DNA of 64,000 nucleotides from assembly GCA_045802605.1 (NCBI GenBank), contig JBJMQS010000057.1, positions 62,001-126,000 on the forward strand, read 5' to 3'. The DNA is from JBJMQS01 sp045802605 (GTDB lineage: Bacteria > Planctomycetota > Planctomycetia > Gemmatales > Gemmataceae). The notes beneath the pieces were generated by a model. It ran no database searches and was not told where the DNA came from. It worked only from the letters and a program-made list of their open reading frames with translations. Position numbers and translations under genes: made by a program. This document shows positions 16,732 to 23,873 of the stretch, piece by piece (the stretch's first letter is position 1; each line of letters opens with the position of its first letter).

Positions 16732-17850
16732 GTGGAAGTGTTTCTGAAGATCCTGCGGCAAGACGATTTGATGAGCCTCGTCGGTGTCGTCATAGTCGGC
16801 CTGTTTGCAGTGAAGTTATTTGGCGGCGATCGAGGGCGTGGCGGTGCGAAATTCACTGCCGCTCTCTCGGTCATCGCCTTCTTGATTTATTCTTGGTCGG
16901 TCAAATCCCCGCGTCACGCCGAAGGCCTCCAGGACTTATTTCTCCGTTCTCTTTGTGCCGGCGGGATTGGTTATACGAGAACGCAATTGGCATTCATGTG
17001 TAATTCTCTTCAGTTCAAAGATGACGAGACCCGCCAGACGTTCGTGAATCAAACCGATCAGGTCATTTTCCGCTCGCGTGATCCTGACTTGGCGGACTTC
17101 GTTGCGAAAACGCTGCGGGGAGCGTTTGATCCTAACAAAGTGATCCGCGAAGAAGAAGTGCATCGAACGACACCAGAGGTCGAGTATGAGGAGCAAATCA
17201 CGACGACTGAAGGTCCAAACGGGAAGACGAAAAGCAGGCGGTTCGTGCCGGTTACGAAACACCGTGAACGGATCGAGAAGCAGAAAACTTATGACACGTC
17301 GGCGAACTGGCAGTTCATGAAAGCCGGTGACATCCAAGAAGCGCCGCCGGGGCTTGCTTGGGTCGCTCCGTCTTCTTCCAAGCCATTTCTTTTCCCCGTC
17401 CCGATGATCGAGGACAGTTGGGAAGGCGAATACGAAGACGCCGCTCATCGCTGTATCGATGGTTTGATTGCACGTCATTGGGAAGCTGGCGAACGTCGCC
17501 CGGACCTTCGTTTAGTTGATCATCAGATCGATTTTGAGATCGACACCGGATCGATGGGCTACCGAGACATCGAAACGGATCGGTTCTCGGCATACGAACT
17601 ATCCCCTGATTGGGTCGTGTGGGTTTGCTGTGGCGGATTCGGTTCGTCGGCTCAAACTCGTCTTCGTGGTCTACGAAGTCTGGCTTTTTCCACCATCGAC
17701 CACTGTGCGGTGTTTTGCACTCTTCCTGATTTGAAACAAAAGGCTTGGGACTGTCCAGTTGTGACCTGTTTCGACAACGAAGCGACGCTCAGAGATTTGT
17801 TGACAAGCCCTCCGGGCTTGTCAGCGGCTGACATGGGGGAATCCGCTTGA
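16732..17850 (+). CDS. Two-helix membrane protein with large cytoplasmic domain, unknown function
   Basis: 372 residues from a GTG three bases after the preceding stop. Two hydrophobic segments (about residues 14-31, LMSLVGVVIVGLFAVKLF, and 42-58) are followed by a charged region with VEYEEQITTTEGPNGK and many Lys/Arg/Glu. The C-terminal third contains WVVWVCCGGFGSS and DHCAVFCTLPDL, which look like core strands of an alpha/beta fold. No catalytic motif was recognised. It is the third gene of the overlapping membrane cluster. Its topology (hairpin in the membrane, large soluble part) fits a sensor or scaffold. That is a guess from layout. Confidence 0.6.
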   Translation: MEVFLKILRQDDLMSLVGVVIVGLFAVKLFGGDRGRGGAKFTAALSVIAFLIYSWSVKSPRHAEGLQDLFLRSLCAGGIGYTRTQLAFMCNSLQFKDDETRQTFVNQTDQVIFRSRDPDLADFVAKTLRGAFDPNKVIREEEVHRTTPEVEYEEQITTTEGPNGKTKSRRFVPVTKHRERIEKQKTYDTSANWQFMKAGDIQEAPPGLAWVAPSSSKPFLFPVPMIEDSWEGEYEDAAHRCIDGLIARHWEAGERRPDLRLVDHQIDFEIDTGSMGYRDIETDRFSAYELSPDWVVWVCCGGFGSSAQTRLRGLRSLAFSTIDHCAVFCTLPDLKQKAWDCPVVTCFDNEATLRDLLTSPPGLSAADMGESA

Positions 17851-18000
17851 AACAGGGGTCAAACAATTTCTGGGTCATTCCTTCGCGTGTGCGTTTTCAT
17901 GCGATCACCGTGGGCTGGTTTTGCCAGTTCCGTGCAGAGGACGGATTCCTCACGGTGGGCTGTGACCGTTTGGCCACAGTACGTTTTTCCCCATTTGTTC

Positions 18001-18261
18001 ATGAACGAACAGCATTACACGGACGTGAATACGTTCCGGCTTGGAGACTGGGTGGGGAAGGTTTGGACAGTTGCGATGTACAACGAGAAGGGTCGCTACA
18101 TCTGCACCGAGTATATCACCGAGTTCGTATGCGATGCAACCAAGCATCCAACAACTCTGACGTACGAGGATGTCCAAGACCTACTCGTGGTTCTCGATCA
18201 GATCCGCGATTTCGTGTCGGCCAGGAGAAAGGAATCCTTGTCCGTCACTTCCTCCTGCTGA
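18001..18261 (+). CDS. Small hypothetical protein
   Basis: 86 residues starting MNEQHYTDVNTF. It has a beta-rich first half (WVGKVWTVAMYNEKG) and a helical second half (TYEDVQDLLVVLDQIRDFV). The frame is open further upstream to a GTG at 17887 and an ATG at 17899, so the true start is uncertain, and no ribosome-binding site is obvious at any of them. The gene lies 150 bases after the membrane cluster and 4 bases before the next small gene. No family recognised. Confidence 0.5.
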   Translation: MNEQHYTDVNTFRLGDWVGKVWTVAMYNEKGRYICTEYITEFVCDATKHPTTLTYEDVQDLLVVLDQIRDFVSARRKESLSVTSSC

Positions 18262-18265
18262 GTGT

Positions 18266-18448
18266 ATGCCGCTTTATCGAGTCAAGCTTGCCTGGGCTGT
18301 CCAAGTTCAAGCAGGCAACCAGGAAGAGGCACACGCGAAGGTGGTTCACATGCTTCGCGAGGCTCCGGAGGGAATCATCAGTGGCATCGAGTCGGCGACG
18401 TTGGCTAAACCAAGGTCGCTTCTCGGCCGCATCATCACCGGGAAATAA
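18266..18448 (+). CDS. Very small hypothetical protein
   Basis: 60 residues (MPLYRVKLAWAVQVQAGNQE at the start). A strand-helix-strand pattern is likely: YRVKLAWAVQV, then a helix through EEAHAKVVHMLREAP, then GIISGIESATL. This resembles compact ferredoxin-like mini-domains but has no metal-binding residues. It is placed 4 bases after the preceding stop, which supports it as a real member of the operon. The function is unknown. Confidence 0.5.
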   Translation: MPLYRVKLAWAVQVQAGNQEEAHAKVVHMLREAPEGIISGIESATLAKPRSLLGRIITGK

Positions 18449-18510
18449 CCCGGCAGGGCGCCTCTGCCGCCCTGACACTGCCAACAATGTCGCCCGATAG
18501 GAGGATTGAG

Positions 18511-18984
18511 ATGACTTGTTTCAAGCGATTGGAAAATTCGGTCAAGGAGTTCGATGTTTGGTTCAGCGAGAACGCCAAAGCAATTAGCTTTGGGAGCGGA
18601 ATCGGCATGTTCGTTACCGTTCTGTTTGCGTGGCTTCTGGTGACGATCAGAGATTTACCGCCGCAACCTCCTCAGAAACAAGAACGAACGACATTTCTAC
18701 GGGTCGTCGATGACGGGAATGGCGGTCTTTGGGTTTCGATCCCCCGCGCGACCGCGAAGGAATACTGTCGTCGCCGTGAAGCGACCAAGAGAAACGAATT
18801 GCCCGTCGGGTCGGACTGCGTTGAACTGCCCGATGGATCGCTTGGAGAAATTCCACCTCCTCAGCCGTCTCCGGAAGCTGACGCCGAATTCCAGCGGATC
18901 ATCGAAGAAAACAAAAAGAAACAGAGGCCCGAAACTTTGAATCCTCAGCCAAGCGGAATTCTACTTCCTCAACCCTCGCCTTGA
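18511..18984 (+). CDS. Bitopic membrane protein, paralog of the 19306 gene product
   Basis: 157 residues. The ATG at 18511 is chosen because AGGAGG lies 8 bases upstream. A soluble start of about 25 residues is followed by one membrane segment (GIGMFVTVLFAWLLV), then a domain with DDGNGGLWVSI and RRREATKRNELPVGSD, and a Pro/Gln-rich tail with repeated P-Q-P-S-P. The domain after the membrane segment shares the pattern DxGxGGLWVxI ... YxxRRE ... NxLPxxSD with the protein encoded at 19306, so the two arose by duplication. The function is unknown. The Pro-rich tail may span a periplasmic or extracellular distance. Confidence 0.65.
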   Translation: MTCFKRLENSVKEFDVWFSENAKAISFGSGIGMFVTVLFAWLLVTIRDLPPQPPQKQERTTFLRVVDDGNGGLWVSIPRATAKEYCRRREATKRNELPVGSDCVELPDGSLGEIPPPQPSPEADAEFQRIIEENKKKQRPETLNPQPSGILLPQPSP

Positions 18985-18995
18985 AAGGGAACTCC

Positions 18996-19262
18996 ATGTC
19001 TCAGTACCGCGTTAACGTCAGTCATCGCGACTGCCCTCCGTGTCCCGAGCCGAAAGGCTGCTCGTGCGGCGGGTCATGTTCCCGTTGTTCAAGCTCAAGC
19101 TGTGATTCCGCCGCGAACGTCGGTCGTGTCGCCGGTGCTGCTGCTGGTGCCGCTGTCGGTGCTGCCCTCGGCGGTCCGGTAGGAGCGATCATTGGTCTGC
19201 TCGTCGGCGGAGCCGGCGGTGCCAATGCGGCGAAAGCTGCATGCCAGGAGAGTCAGAAGTAA
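18996..19262 (+). CDS. Cys-rich glycine-zipper peptide
   Basis: 88 residues from the ATG at 18996, chosen for the AAAGGGA upstream. The first 40 residues hold eight cysteines (CPPC, CSCGGSC, SRCSSSSC) that could bind zinc or form disulfides. The rest is a long Gly/Ala helix with repeated GxxxG spacing (GRVAGAAAGAAVGAALGG, then GAIIGLLVGG), typical of glycine zippers that pack in membranes or form pores. The two paralogous bitopic proteins lie on either side of it in the same operon. A membrane-active or channel-forming part is plausible. Confidence 0.65.
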   Translation: MSQYRVNVSHRDCPPCPEPKGCSCGGSCSRCSSSSCDSAANVGRVAGAAAGAAVGAALGGPVGAIIGLLVGGAGGANAAKAACQESQK

Positions 19263-19305
19263 CATCACCCGTTTCGGAACAAAGTCGCCCTTCTGGAGAA
19301 CTGTC

Positions 19306-19647
19306 ATGAAAGGGATTGTCTTCGCAGCGGCAGTGTTTTTGGCGATCGGATTCATTGCCGGATGGGATCTGAAATCGAAACAGGGACCGGAAGTCTATCT
19401 GACGATTTCCGACAACGGAGATGGTGGCTTGTGGGTGCAGATTAAGCCAGAGTTCAAAGAGAAATACCTGTGGCGGCGTGAGAACCGGCCGGACAAAAAT
19501 TCGCTTCCCGATTATTCCGACGTTCTTTTCGAGCGTGGCCCAGGTACGGGACCTATTGGACTTCCGACCGGACCGATACCAACGCCTCCTCAAGTCCTCG
19601 TGCCTCCGTCGGCTCCTGATCTGTCACGAGTTCCCAATGCCGATTGA
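19306..19647 (+). CDS. Bitopic membrane protein, paralog of the 18511 gene product
   Basis: 113 residues from the ATG at 19306. It starts with a membrane segment (IVFAAAVFLAIGFIAG), then has SDNGDGGLWVQI and RRENRPDKNSLPDYSD, matching the domain of the 18511 protein, and ends in a Pro-rich tail (GPIPTPPQVLVPP). Compared with its paralog it lacks the soluble N-terminal part. Its end overlaps the start of the Prim-Pol gene by 11 bases, tying the membrane cluster to the replication genes that follow. The function is unknown. Confidence 0.62.
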   Translation: MKGIVFAAAVFLAIGFIAGWDLKSKQGPEVYLTISDNGDGGLWVQIKPEFKEKYLWRRENRPDKNSLPDYSDVLFERGPGTGPIGLPTGPIPTPPQVLVPPSAPDLSRVPNAD

Positions 19648-20437
19648 GGGGGACATTCTGGCCATGACCGAAGTGCTACGTACAGCGGACGAGTTGGAGA
19701 AAGACGGCTTCAACGTAACGCTTATGTATCCCGGTTCGCGTATTCGAGCGTTCCCGGTTGGAGTTTCACTCGATCGGGACGCCCGACAGATGCACTTGGC
19801 GGAACGCCCGTACAACCTGGCGATTGAGATTCAGCGGACCGACGTCATGGTGGTGGACATTGATTCTCCTGAAGGAATGAAGTTCGCGCAGGAGCGTGGA
19901 TTGATTTCGAAGATGGTCGTGCGCACGCGGCGTGGCCTACATAGTTACCTTCGACATGACATTGTAGAGCCACGGAATACGCAAAACTTCCGCGAACTCG
20001 GCATTGATTTTCTTTTTAATGCAGCGGTGCCTGTCCCGCCCGCGTATCGTCGTGACAACCAGTTCGTTTATCAATGGCAAGCTGGTCCTGTTGCGAAGAG
20101 TGAACTGCCGGTCTTCGATCGCAAACTTCTCGACGAGGAGCCGAGAAGGCAGATCATGCCCGTCGTCCAAAGGATCACGGATACCACGAGGGATTTCGCA
20201 CGAGCACTGTGCTATGCGACACATCAGAGTGTCCAAGGGACTCCAGCTGACAGCAGCGGTCATCGTCGAATGATCTGGTTCGCAAGCCGGATGTTGAAGC
20301 TGTTTTCGTCACTGACTGAGGAGCAGTTGATGGCTGTACTCAGGGCTTTCAATGAATCGAAATGTTCGTCGTCTTGGAGTGAGGCGGCATTACTTCACAA
20401 ATGCAAGGAAGCATTCAAAGCGAGGGGGCAATCATGA
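19637..20437 (+). CDS. Stand-alone Prim-Pol (AEP-type) primase/polymerase domain protein
   Basis: 266 residues. The archaeo-eukaryotic primase triad is visible: Asp74 and Asp76 in VMVVDIDSP, His102 in RRGLHSYLRH, and Asp124 in LGIDFLFN followed by PVPPAYR. This matches the bifunctional primase/polymerase N-terminal family. Most plasmid and phage members are fused to a helicase, and this one is not; its last 80 residues are helical and of unknown role. It could make primers or fill gaps during element replication. The start overlaps the previous gene, and an ATG at 19664 is an alternative. The following gene overlaps by 4 bases. Confidence 0.75.
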   Translation: MPIEGDILAMTEVLRTADELEKDGFNVTLMYPGSRIRAFPVGVSLDRDARQMHLAERPYNLAIEIQRTDVMVVDIDSPEGMKFAQERGLISKMVVRTRRGLHSYLRHDIVEPRNTQNFRELGIDFLFNAAVPVPPAYRRDNQFVYQWQAGPVAKSELPVFDRKLLDEEPRRQIMPVVQRITDTTRDFARALCYATHQSVQGTPADSSGHRRMIWFASRMLKLFSSLTEEQLMAVLRAFNESKCSSSWSEAALLHKCKEAFKARGQS

Positions 20438-20598
20438 TCGAGATTCACGGAACGACGACTGGCCTTTGTTCATTTTGCGTCGGCAAAGCCAAGAAGGAAA
20501 AGGAAGTGCTGATCGTGAAGGGAGTCATCAATGGCCATCTATGCAAGGATCACTTGCTTGCCGTGGCTCAACAACAGAAGCCAAGAGATGCTCAGTGA
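20434..20598 (+). CDS. Small zinc-finger-like protein
   Basis: 54 residues, start overlapping the Prim-Pol stop (ATGA). CSFC at residues 12-15 and HLCKDH near residues 36-41 could bind one zinc ion in a treble-clef-like arrangement with the central strand VLIVKGVINGH. The tight coupling to the Prim-Pol gene suggests a helper for primer synthesis or DNA binding. This is inferred from position, and the family is not recognised. Confidence 0.6.
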   Translation: MIEIHGTTTGLCSFCVGKAKKEKEVLIVKGVINGHLCKDHLLAVAQQQKPRDAQ

Positions 20599-20728
20599 CA
20601 CTGACAAACTGGAGCTTCGACGCCTCGTCGAAGAGTCTCCGCCGGAAGTCCTGTACTTCCGGCTGCTGGAATTCATCGCGCGCATTACCGAACGGCACAC
20701 ACATGTCGTGTGGCCGGCACGACACTAG
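20588..20728 (+). CDS. Very small helical protein
   Basis: 46 residues from the ATG at 20588, which overlaps the preceding gene by 11 bases; a longer start at 20531 would lie wholly inside that gene. The sequence is mostly helix (LELRRLVEESPPEVLYFRLL). No motif recognised. It is supported mainly by its place in an unbroken overlapping operon. Confidence 0.45.
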   Translation: MLSDTDKLELRRLVEESPPEVLYFRLLEFIARITERHTHVVWPARH

Positions 20729-20738
20729 GAGGAACGCC

Positions 20739-20960
20739 ATGTTTGAAGTTTATTGGCCGCGACCCCAAGTCTGTAAACGATGCGGCAAGAAAAGAACCTG
20801 CGTGACACTCTGTTGCAGGAAAACAAAGCGCAGCGCACCGTATTGTCAGCGGTGCCTTTTCCCAGAAATCGAAATGCAGAACGCAGTCATGCAAGCTGCT
20901 CTGGATCAGAAGAATGCTAAGATCCGCGATCGAAACCCCGATGAAGAGATACCGTTCTGA
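20739..20960 (+). CDS. Zinc-ribbon mini-protein with SSB-like C-terminal tip
   Basis: 73 residues. The start at 20739 has a strong ribosome-binding site (AGGAGG, 7 bases before). Two Cys pairs (CKRC near residue 12 and CQRC near 36, with more Cys between) suggest a zinc ribbon. A helix follows, and the protein ends NPDEEIPF, nearly the same as the acidic tip of SSB. With the protein at 14024 this is the second such tip in the element. A zinc ribbon plus an SSB-type peptide fits a protein that recruits host replication or repair enzymes to DNA. That is inference. The stop overlaps the next start by one base (TGATG). Confidence 0.65.
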   Translation: MFEVYWPRPQVCKRCGKKRTCVTLCCRKTKRSAPYCQRCLFPEIEMQNAVMQAALDQKNAKIRDRNPDEEIPF

Positions 20961-21133
20961 TGCTCGCGGCGGACAGCCATGAATGTGAACTCCTCGGGAA
21001 GTACGTGAAGAAGTACTGCTCCGGCTCGTCCGCCGCTTATTACGACCTCGTGATTTTGTGTTCCCACATCGCCCGGATTGCCCGGAAGAAAAAGGCCAAG
21101 GCACGGAAGCCGCATCGGAAATCCGCGTCATGA
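20960..21133 (+). CDS. 57-residue basic protein in the excisionase operon
   Basis: The ORF starts at the A of TGATG ending the previous gene and its stop overlaps the next start (ATGA), so it is coupled on both sides. The product begins MLAADSHECELLGKYVKKYC, has a short hydrophobic helix (YYDLVILCSHIARIA), and ends in a very basic tail (KKKAKARKPHRK) that could contact DNA. No family recognised. It is short, and its main support is the perfect one-base and four-base overlaps. Confidence 0.55.
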   Translation: MLAADSHECELLGKYVKKYCSGSSAAYYDLVILCSHIARIARKKKAKARKPHRKSAS

Positions 21134-21336
21134 AGTACTACAAGATCAAACAAGTCGCAGAAATGCTGAACTGCTCAGTGAGCTTTGTCTATGACCTGAT
21201 CGCCGAAGGTCGGCTATCGGCGAAGCGACTTGGCAAAGGACAGGGCGGTCTCCGGATCTCGGAGACCGCTTTGAACGATTTTCTCGACTCAGTCAGTGTC
21301 GATGCTCTCGACCTGAAGCACATCACACTCCGATAG
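21130..21336 (+). CDS. Excisionase-like helix-turn-helix protein
   Basis: 68 residues forming a MerR/excisionase-type winged helix: YKIKQVAEMLNCSVSFVYDL is the helix-turn-helix, followed by a wing region (RLSAKRLGKGQGG) and a final helix. Proteins of this kind direct the integrase to excise the element or control its transcription. The gene is the last of the overlapping operon and runs 14 bases into the convergent integrase gene, so antisense interference between the two is possible. Confidence 0.75.
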   Translation: MKYYKIKQVAEMLNCSVSFVYDLIAEGRLSAKRLGKGQGGLRISETALNDFLDSVSVDALDLKHITLR

Positions 21337-22327
21337 CCTTCTGAGCCATTTCGGCAAGGTATGTGCCTTTTTGGTTCAAATGAGCATAGACCCTTTCCAA
21401 CATTTCGGTGGATGAGTGCCCCATTAGCTCAGCGACCGTCGCGAGTGGAACTCCTCGTTCAAGTGCGTTGGTGGCCCATGTGTGCCGGAATGAATACGCG
21501 GTGACGCCCGCGAGCTGAGGGTACTTCTTTCTGAGGCGTCGAAACCGACAATTCAAACTGTCCTTCGTCCACTTGTTTCCGTCAATCGTGCGGAAGATGG
21601 GACCGGATGAATGGATCTTGGTAAGCCTTTTACAAATCTCTTTTACTTTCGGCGTCAGGAAAATCAGCCGCGGCTTACCAGTCTTATGAACGGTCTTATG
21701 CTTCCAAAGGATGATCACGTTTTTCTCGAAATCGATATCAGCGGCGGTGACGCGGGCAAGCTCGCCCGGCCTGGCTCCCGTCTCCTCCAGCGTTTCCAAG
21801 AAGTCCTTGAAGCCCTCGCCCTTGATCTTTTTGAAGATCAACTCGCGTTCACCCGGAAGCAAAATCCGCTCTCGTTTGAGGGCTCGCGGACGCTTCGTCG
21901 AGGCAAAGGGGTTTGCGCCGATATGATCTTGATCGAGCGCCCAGTTGAACGCTTGCTTAATCGTGCCGATGGCTTTGTTCTGTGACGTTTGCCCCAGGCC
22001 GGACTTTTCGAGCCATTCGGTCAAACGGTGCTTTTTGATATCCGAGACGCGGACACGCCCCACCGATTGGCAGAACGAATCAAGGAAATACTTGTTTTGC
22101 TCGAACGTCGATTCGGCATGGTGTTTCTTGCTGTAGGTCAGAAAGAGATCGCACACTTTGGCGATCTTGATGCGGGTGGGCTCGACGCCGGACTGCATCA
22201 ATTGCTTGAATTTCGCGTTGGCCGCTCGCTTATTCTTCTTGCCGCGAGCAAGCGTGACCAGCCGGCCGTTATGGTAAACGCACCAGCTATCTTTCTGTTT
22301 TCTGTACCAGGGTTCCGCAGATCGCAT
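21323..22327 (-). CDS. int: Tyrosine recombinase (integrase)
   Basis: 334 residues: an N-terminal SAM-like DNA-binding domain (residues about 55-140, VCDLFLTYSKKHHAEST onward) and a C-terminal catalytic domain. Catalytic residues seen: Arg in ETGARPGELARV (near 183), Lys in LWKHKTVHKTG, the YSFRHTWA box (near 279; Tyr stands where many integrases have the first His of H-x-x-R), His in LMGHSS (near 303) and Tyr in LERVYAH (near 313). It lies 64 bases from the tRNA-Pro 3' end and points away from it, the classic arrangement for tRNA-targeting elements. It would join the excised circle to the tRNA gene. Confidence 0.92.
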   Translation of the reverse strand: MRSAEPWYRKQKDSWCVYHNGRLVTLARGKKNKRAANAKFKQLMQSGVEPTRIKIAKVCDLFLTYSKKHHAESTFEQNKYFLDSFCQSVGRVRVSDIKKHRLTEWLEKSGLGQTSQNKAIGTIKQAFNWALDQDHIGANPFASTKRPRALKRERILLPGERELIFKKIKGEGFKDFLETLEETGARPGELARVTAADIDFEKNVIILWKHKTVHKTGKPRLIFLTPKVKEICKRLTKIHSSGPIFRTIDGNKWTKDSLNCRFRRLRKKYPQLAGVTAYSFRHTWATNALERGVPLATVAELMGHSSTEMLERVYAHLNQKGTYLAEMAQKAIGV

Positions 22328-22467
<140 letters not shown>

Positions 22468-22572
22468 TCGATCGGTGGAATGATAGCCGGATGACCTATT
22501 TTGTCAATGCCGACGCTTTCGCCCCGTTGGCCGTAAAATAACGTGTAGCAACGAAGTCCGGAGGTTCGCGGG

Positions 22573-22914
22573 ATGAGCGACTTGAAGCCTGGGCCGGTCA
22601 AACCGGTTCGGCTCAAAAACGACGGCACAGGGCTGGCGATCGAATGGTCCGACGGCCTTCAATCGCATATTTCCTGGCAACGTTTGCGGGACAATTGCCC
22701 CTGTGCGAATTGCCGCGAAGAGCGAGCCAGGCCGGCCGATCCATTTCGGATATTGACCGCGAAGGATCTCGAACGACCAGTGATCGTCAACCCTGTCGCA
22801 ATGACCCCCGTCGGTTACTACGCCTATAAGATCACATGGAATGACGGGCACGATACGGGCATTTACACAATCGAGAACTTACGAGAGTTGTGCGAAGCGA
22901 AACCGAAACCATGA
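22573..22914 (+). CDS. DUF971 (GBBH-like N-terminal domain) protein
   Basis: 113 residues matching DUF971, a small zinc-binding domain related to the N-terminus of gamma-butyrobetaine hydroxylase: LAIEWSDGLQSHISWQRLRD, then CPCANC as the metal site, and YAYKITWNDGHDTGIYT. DUF971 genes are often next to Mrp/ApbC genes, as here (51 bases upstream of it), and a link to iron-sulfur protein maturation has been suggested for the family. The start has a weak GGTTCGCGGG upstream. Confidence 0.85.
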   Translation: MSDLKPGPVKPVRLKNDGTGLAIEWSDGLQSHISWQRLRDNCPCANCREERARPADPFRILTAKDLERPVIVNPVAMTPVGYYAYKITWNDGHDTGIYTIENLRELCEAKPKP

Positions 22915-22965
22915 CCGCAGTTTAAACGAATTAACCAGGGGCGAGCTTCTGGCTAATTCACGCAA

Positions 22966-23805
22966 GTGCACCTTACTCCGGACCATACTATGCACGGACC
23001 GCCTTTGAATCAGAAAATCGAATTGCCCGGGATCAACTCTGTCATCGTTGTGGCGAGCGGGAAGGGTGGGGTGGGCAAATCAACAGTCGCGGCCAATCTC
23101 GCGTTGGGGCTCGCCGCTCGCGGCGCGAAAGTTGGATTGATGGATGCTGACATCTATGGCCCCAGCGTCCCGATCATGATGGGGCTGGGAACCGTCGATC
23201 CGCAGACGACGACCTTCCCAATGGAGAAGTACGGCATCAAGTTGATGTCGATGGGCTTTCTGGTCGATCCCAACCAACCGACTATTTGGCGCGGACCGAT
23301 GGTGCACAAGGCCGTCAGCGATTTTCTCACGAAAGTGAACTGGGGCGAACTTGATTACCTCGTAATCGACTTGCCGCCGGGCACGGGCGATGCTCAATTG
23401 ACGCTGACGCAGACGGCGCCATTGACTGGAGCGGTGATCGTGACCACGCCACAGGACGTCGCACTGATAGACGCGCGCAAGGGCTTGGAGATGTTTCGAG
23501 CGGTCCGCGTGCCAGTGCTCGGCATTATCGAAAACATGAGCTACTTCGCACCCGATGCAAAATCGAAACATTACCTCTTCGGTCAGGGTGGCGGAAGGAA
23601 AATGGCCGAGCAAGCTGGTGTGCCGTTCCTAGGCGAGGTGCCGATCGACCCGCGCGTCACCGAGTGCGGCGATCTAGGCGAGCCGATCGTGCATCGTCAC
23701 AAGGACTCGCCGGTAGCGCAAGCGTTTCTGAGATTGGCGGACCATGTCGCGGAGCAAGCGATTGCGGCTCAGGACGTACAAAAGTTGCCAGAAGTTGAAC
23801 TCTAA
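22966..23805 (+). CDS. Mrp/ApbC-family P-loop ATPase (iron-sulfur carrier family)
   Basis: 279 residues from GTG 22966, or 271 from ATG 22990. The deviant Walker A GKGGVGKST lies near residue 31 and MDADIYGPSVP follows, both diagnostic of the Mrp/NBP35 family. These proteins bind and transfer Fe-S clusters. The usual C-x-x-C after ENMSYF is absent: this protein reads ENMSYFAPDAKSKHYLFG. Cluster bridging between two subunits through that pair cannot apply here. It probably forms a unit with the DUF971 gene. Confidence 0.88.
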   Translation: MHLTPDHTMHGPPLNQKIELPGINSVIVVASGKGGVGKSTVAANLALGLAARGAKVGLMDADIYGPSVPIMMGLGTVDPQTTTFPMEKYGIKLMSMGFLVDPNQPTIWRGPMVHKAVSDFLTKVNWGELDYLVIDLPPGTGDAQLTLTQTAPLTGAVIVTTPQDVALIDARKGLEMFRAVRVPVLGIIENMSYFAPDAKSKHYLFGQGGGRKMAEQAGVPFLGEVPIDPRVTECGDLGEPIVHRHKDSPVAQAFLRLADHVAEQAIAAQDVQKLPEVEL

Positions 23806-23873
23806 CAAAACTGCTGACCCAGGTTTCGTAGTTTGCTACAGCATAATTCCTGACGTGCACCACGGTGAAATTG

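Noticed and set aside
17847..18500. A 217-codon frame starting inside the end of the 16732 gene
   Set aside because: It overlaps two better small genes in another frame and its second half is Arg/Ser-rich.
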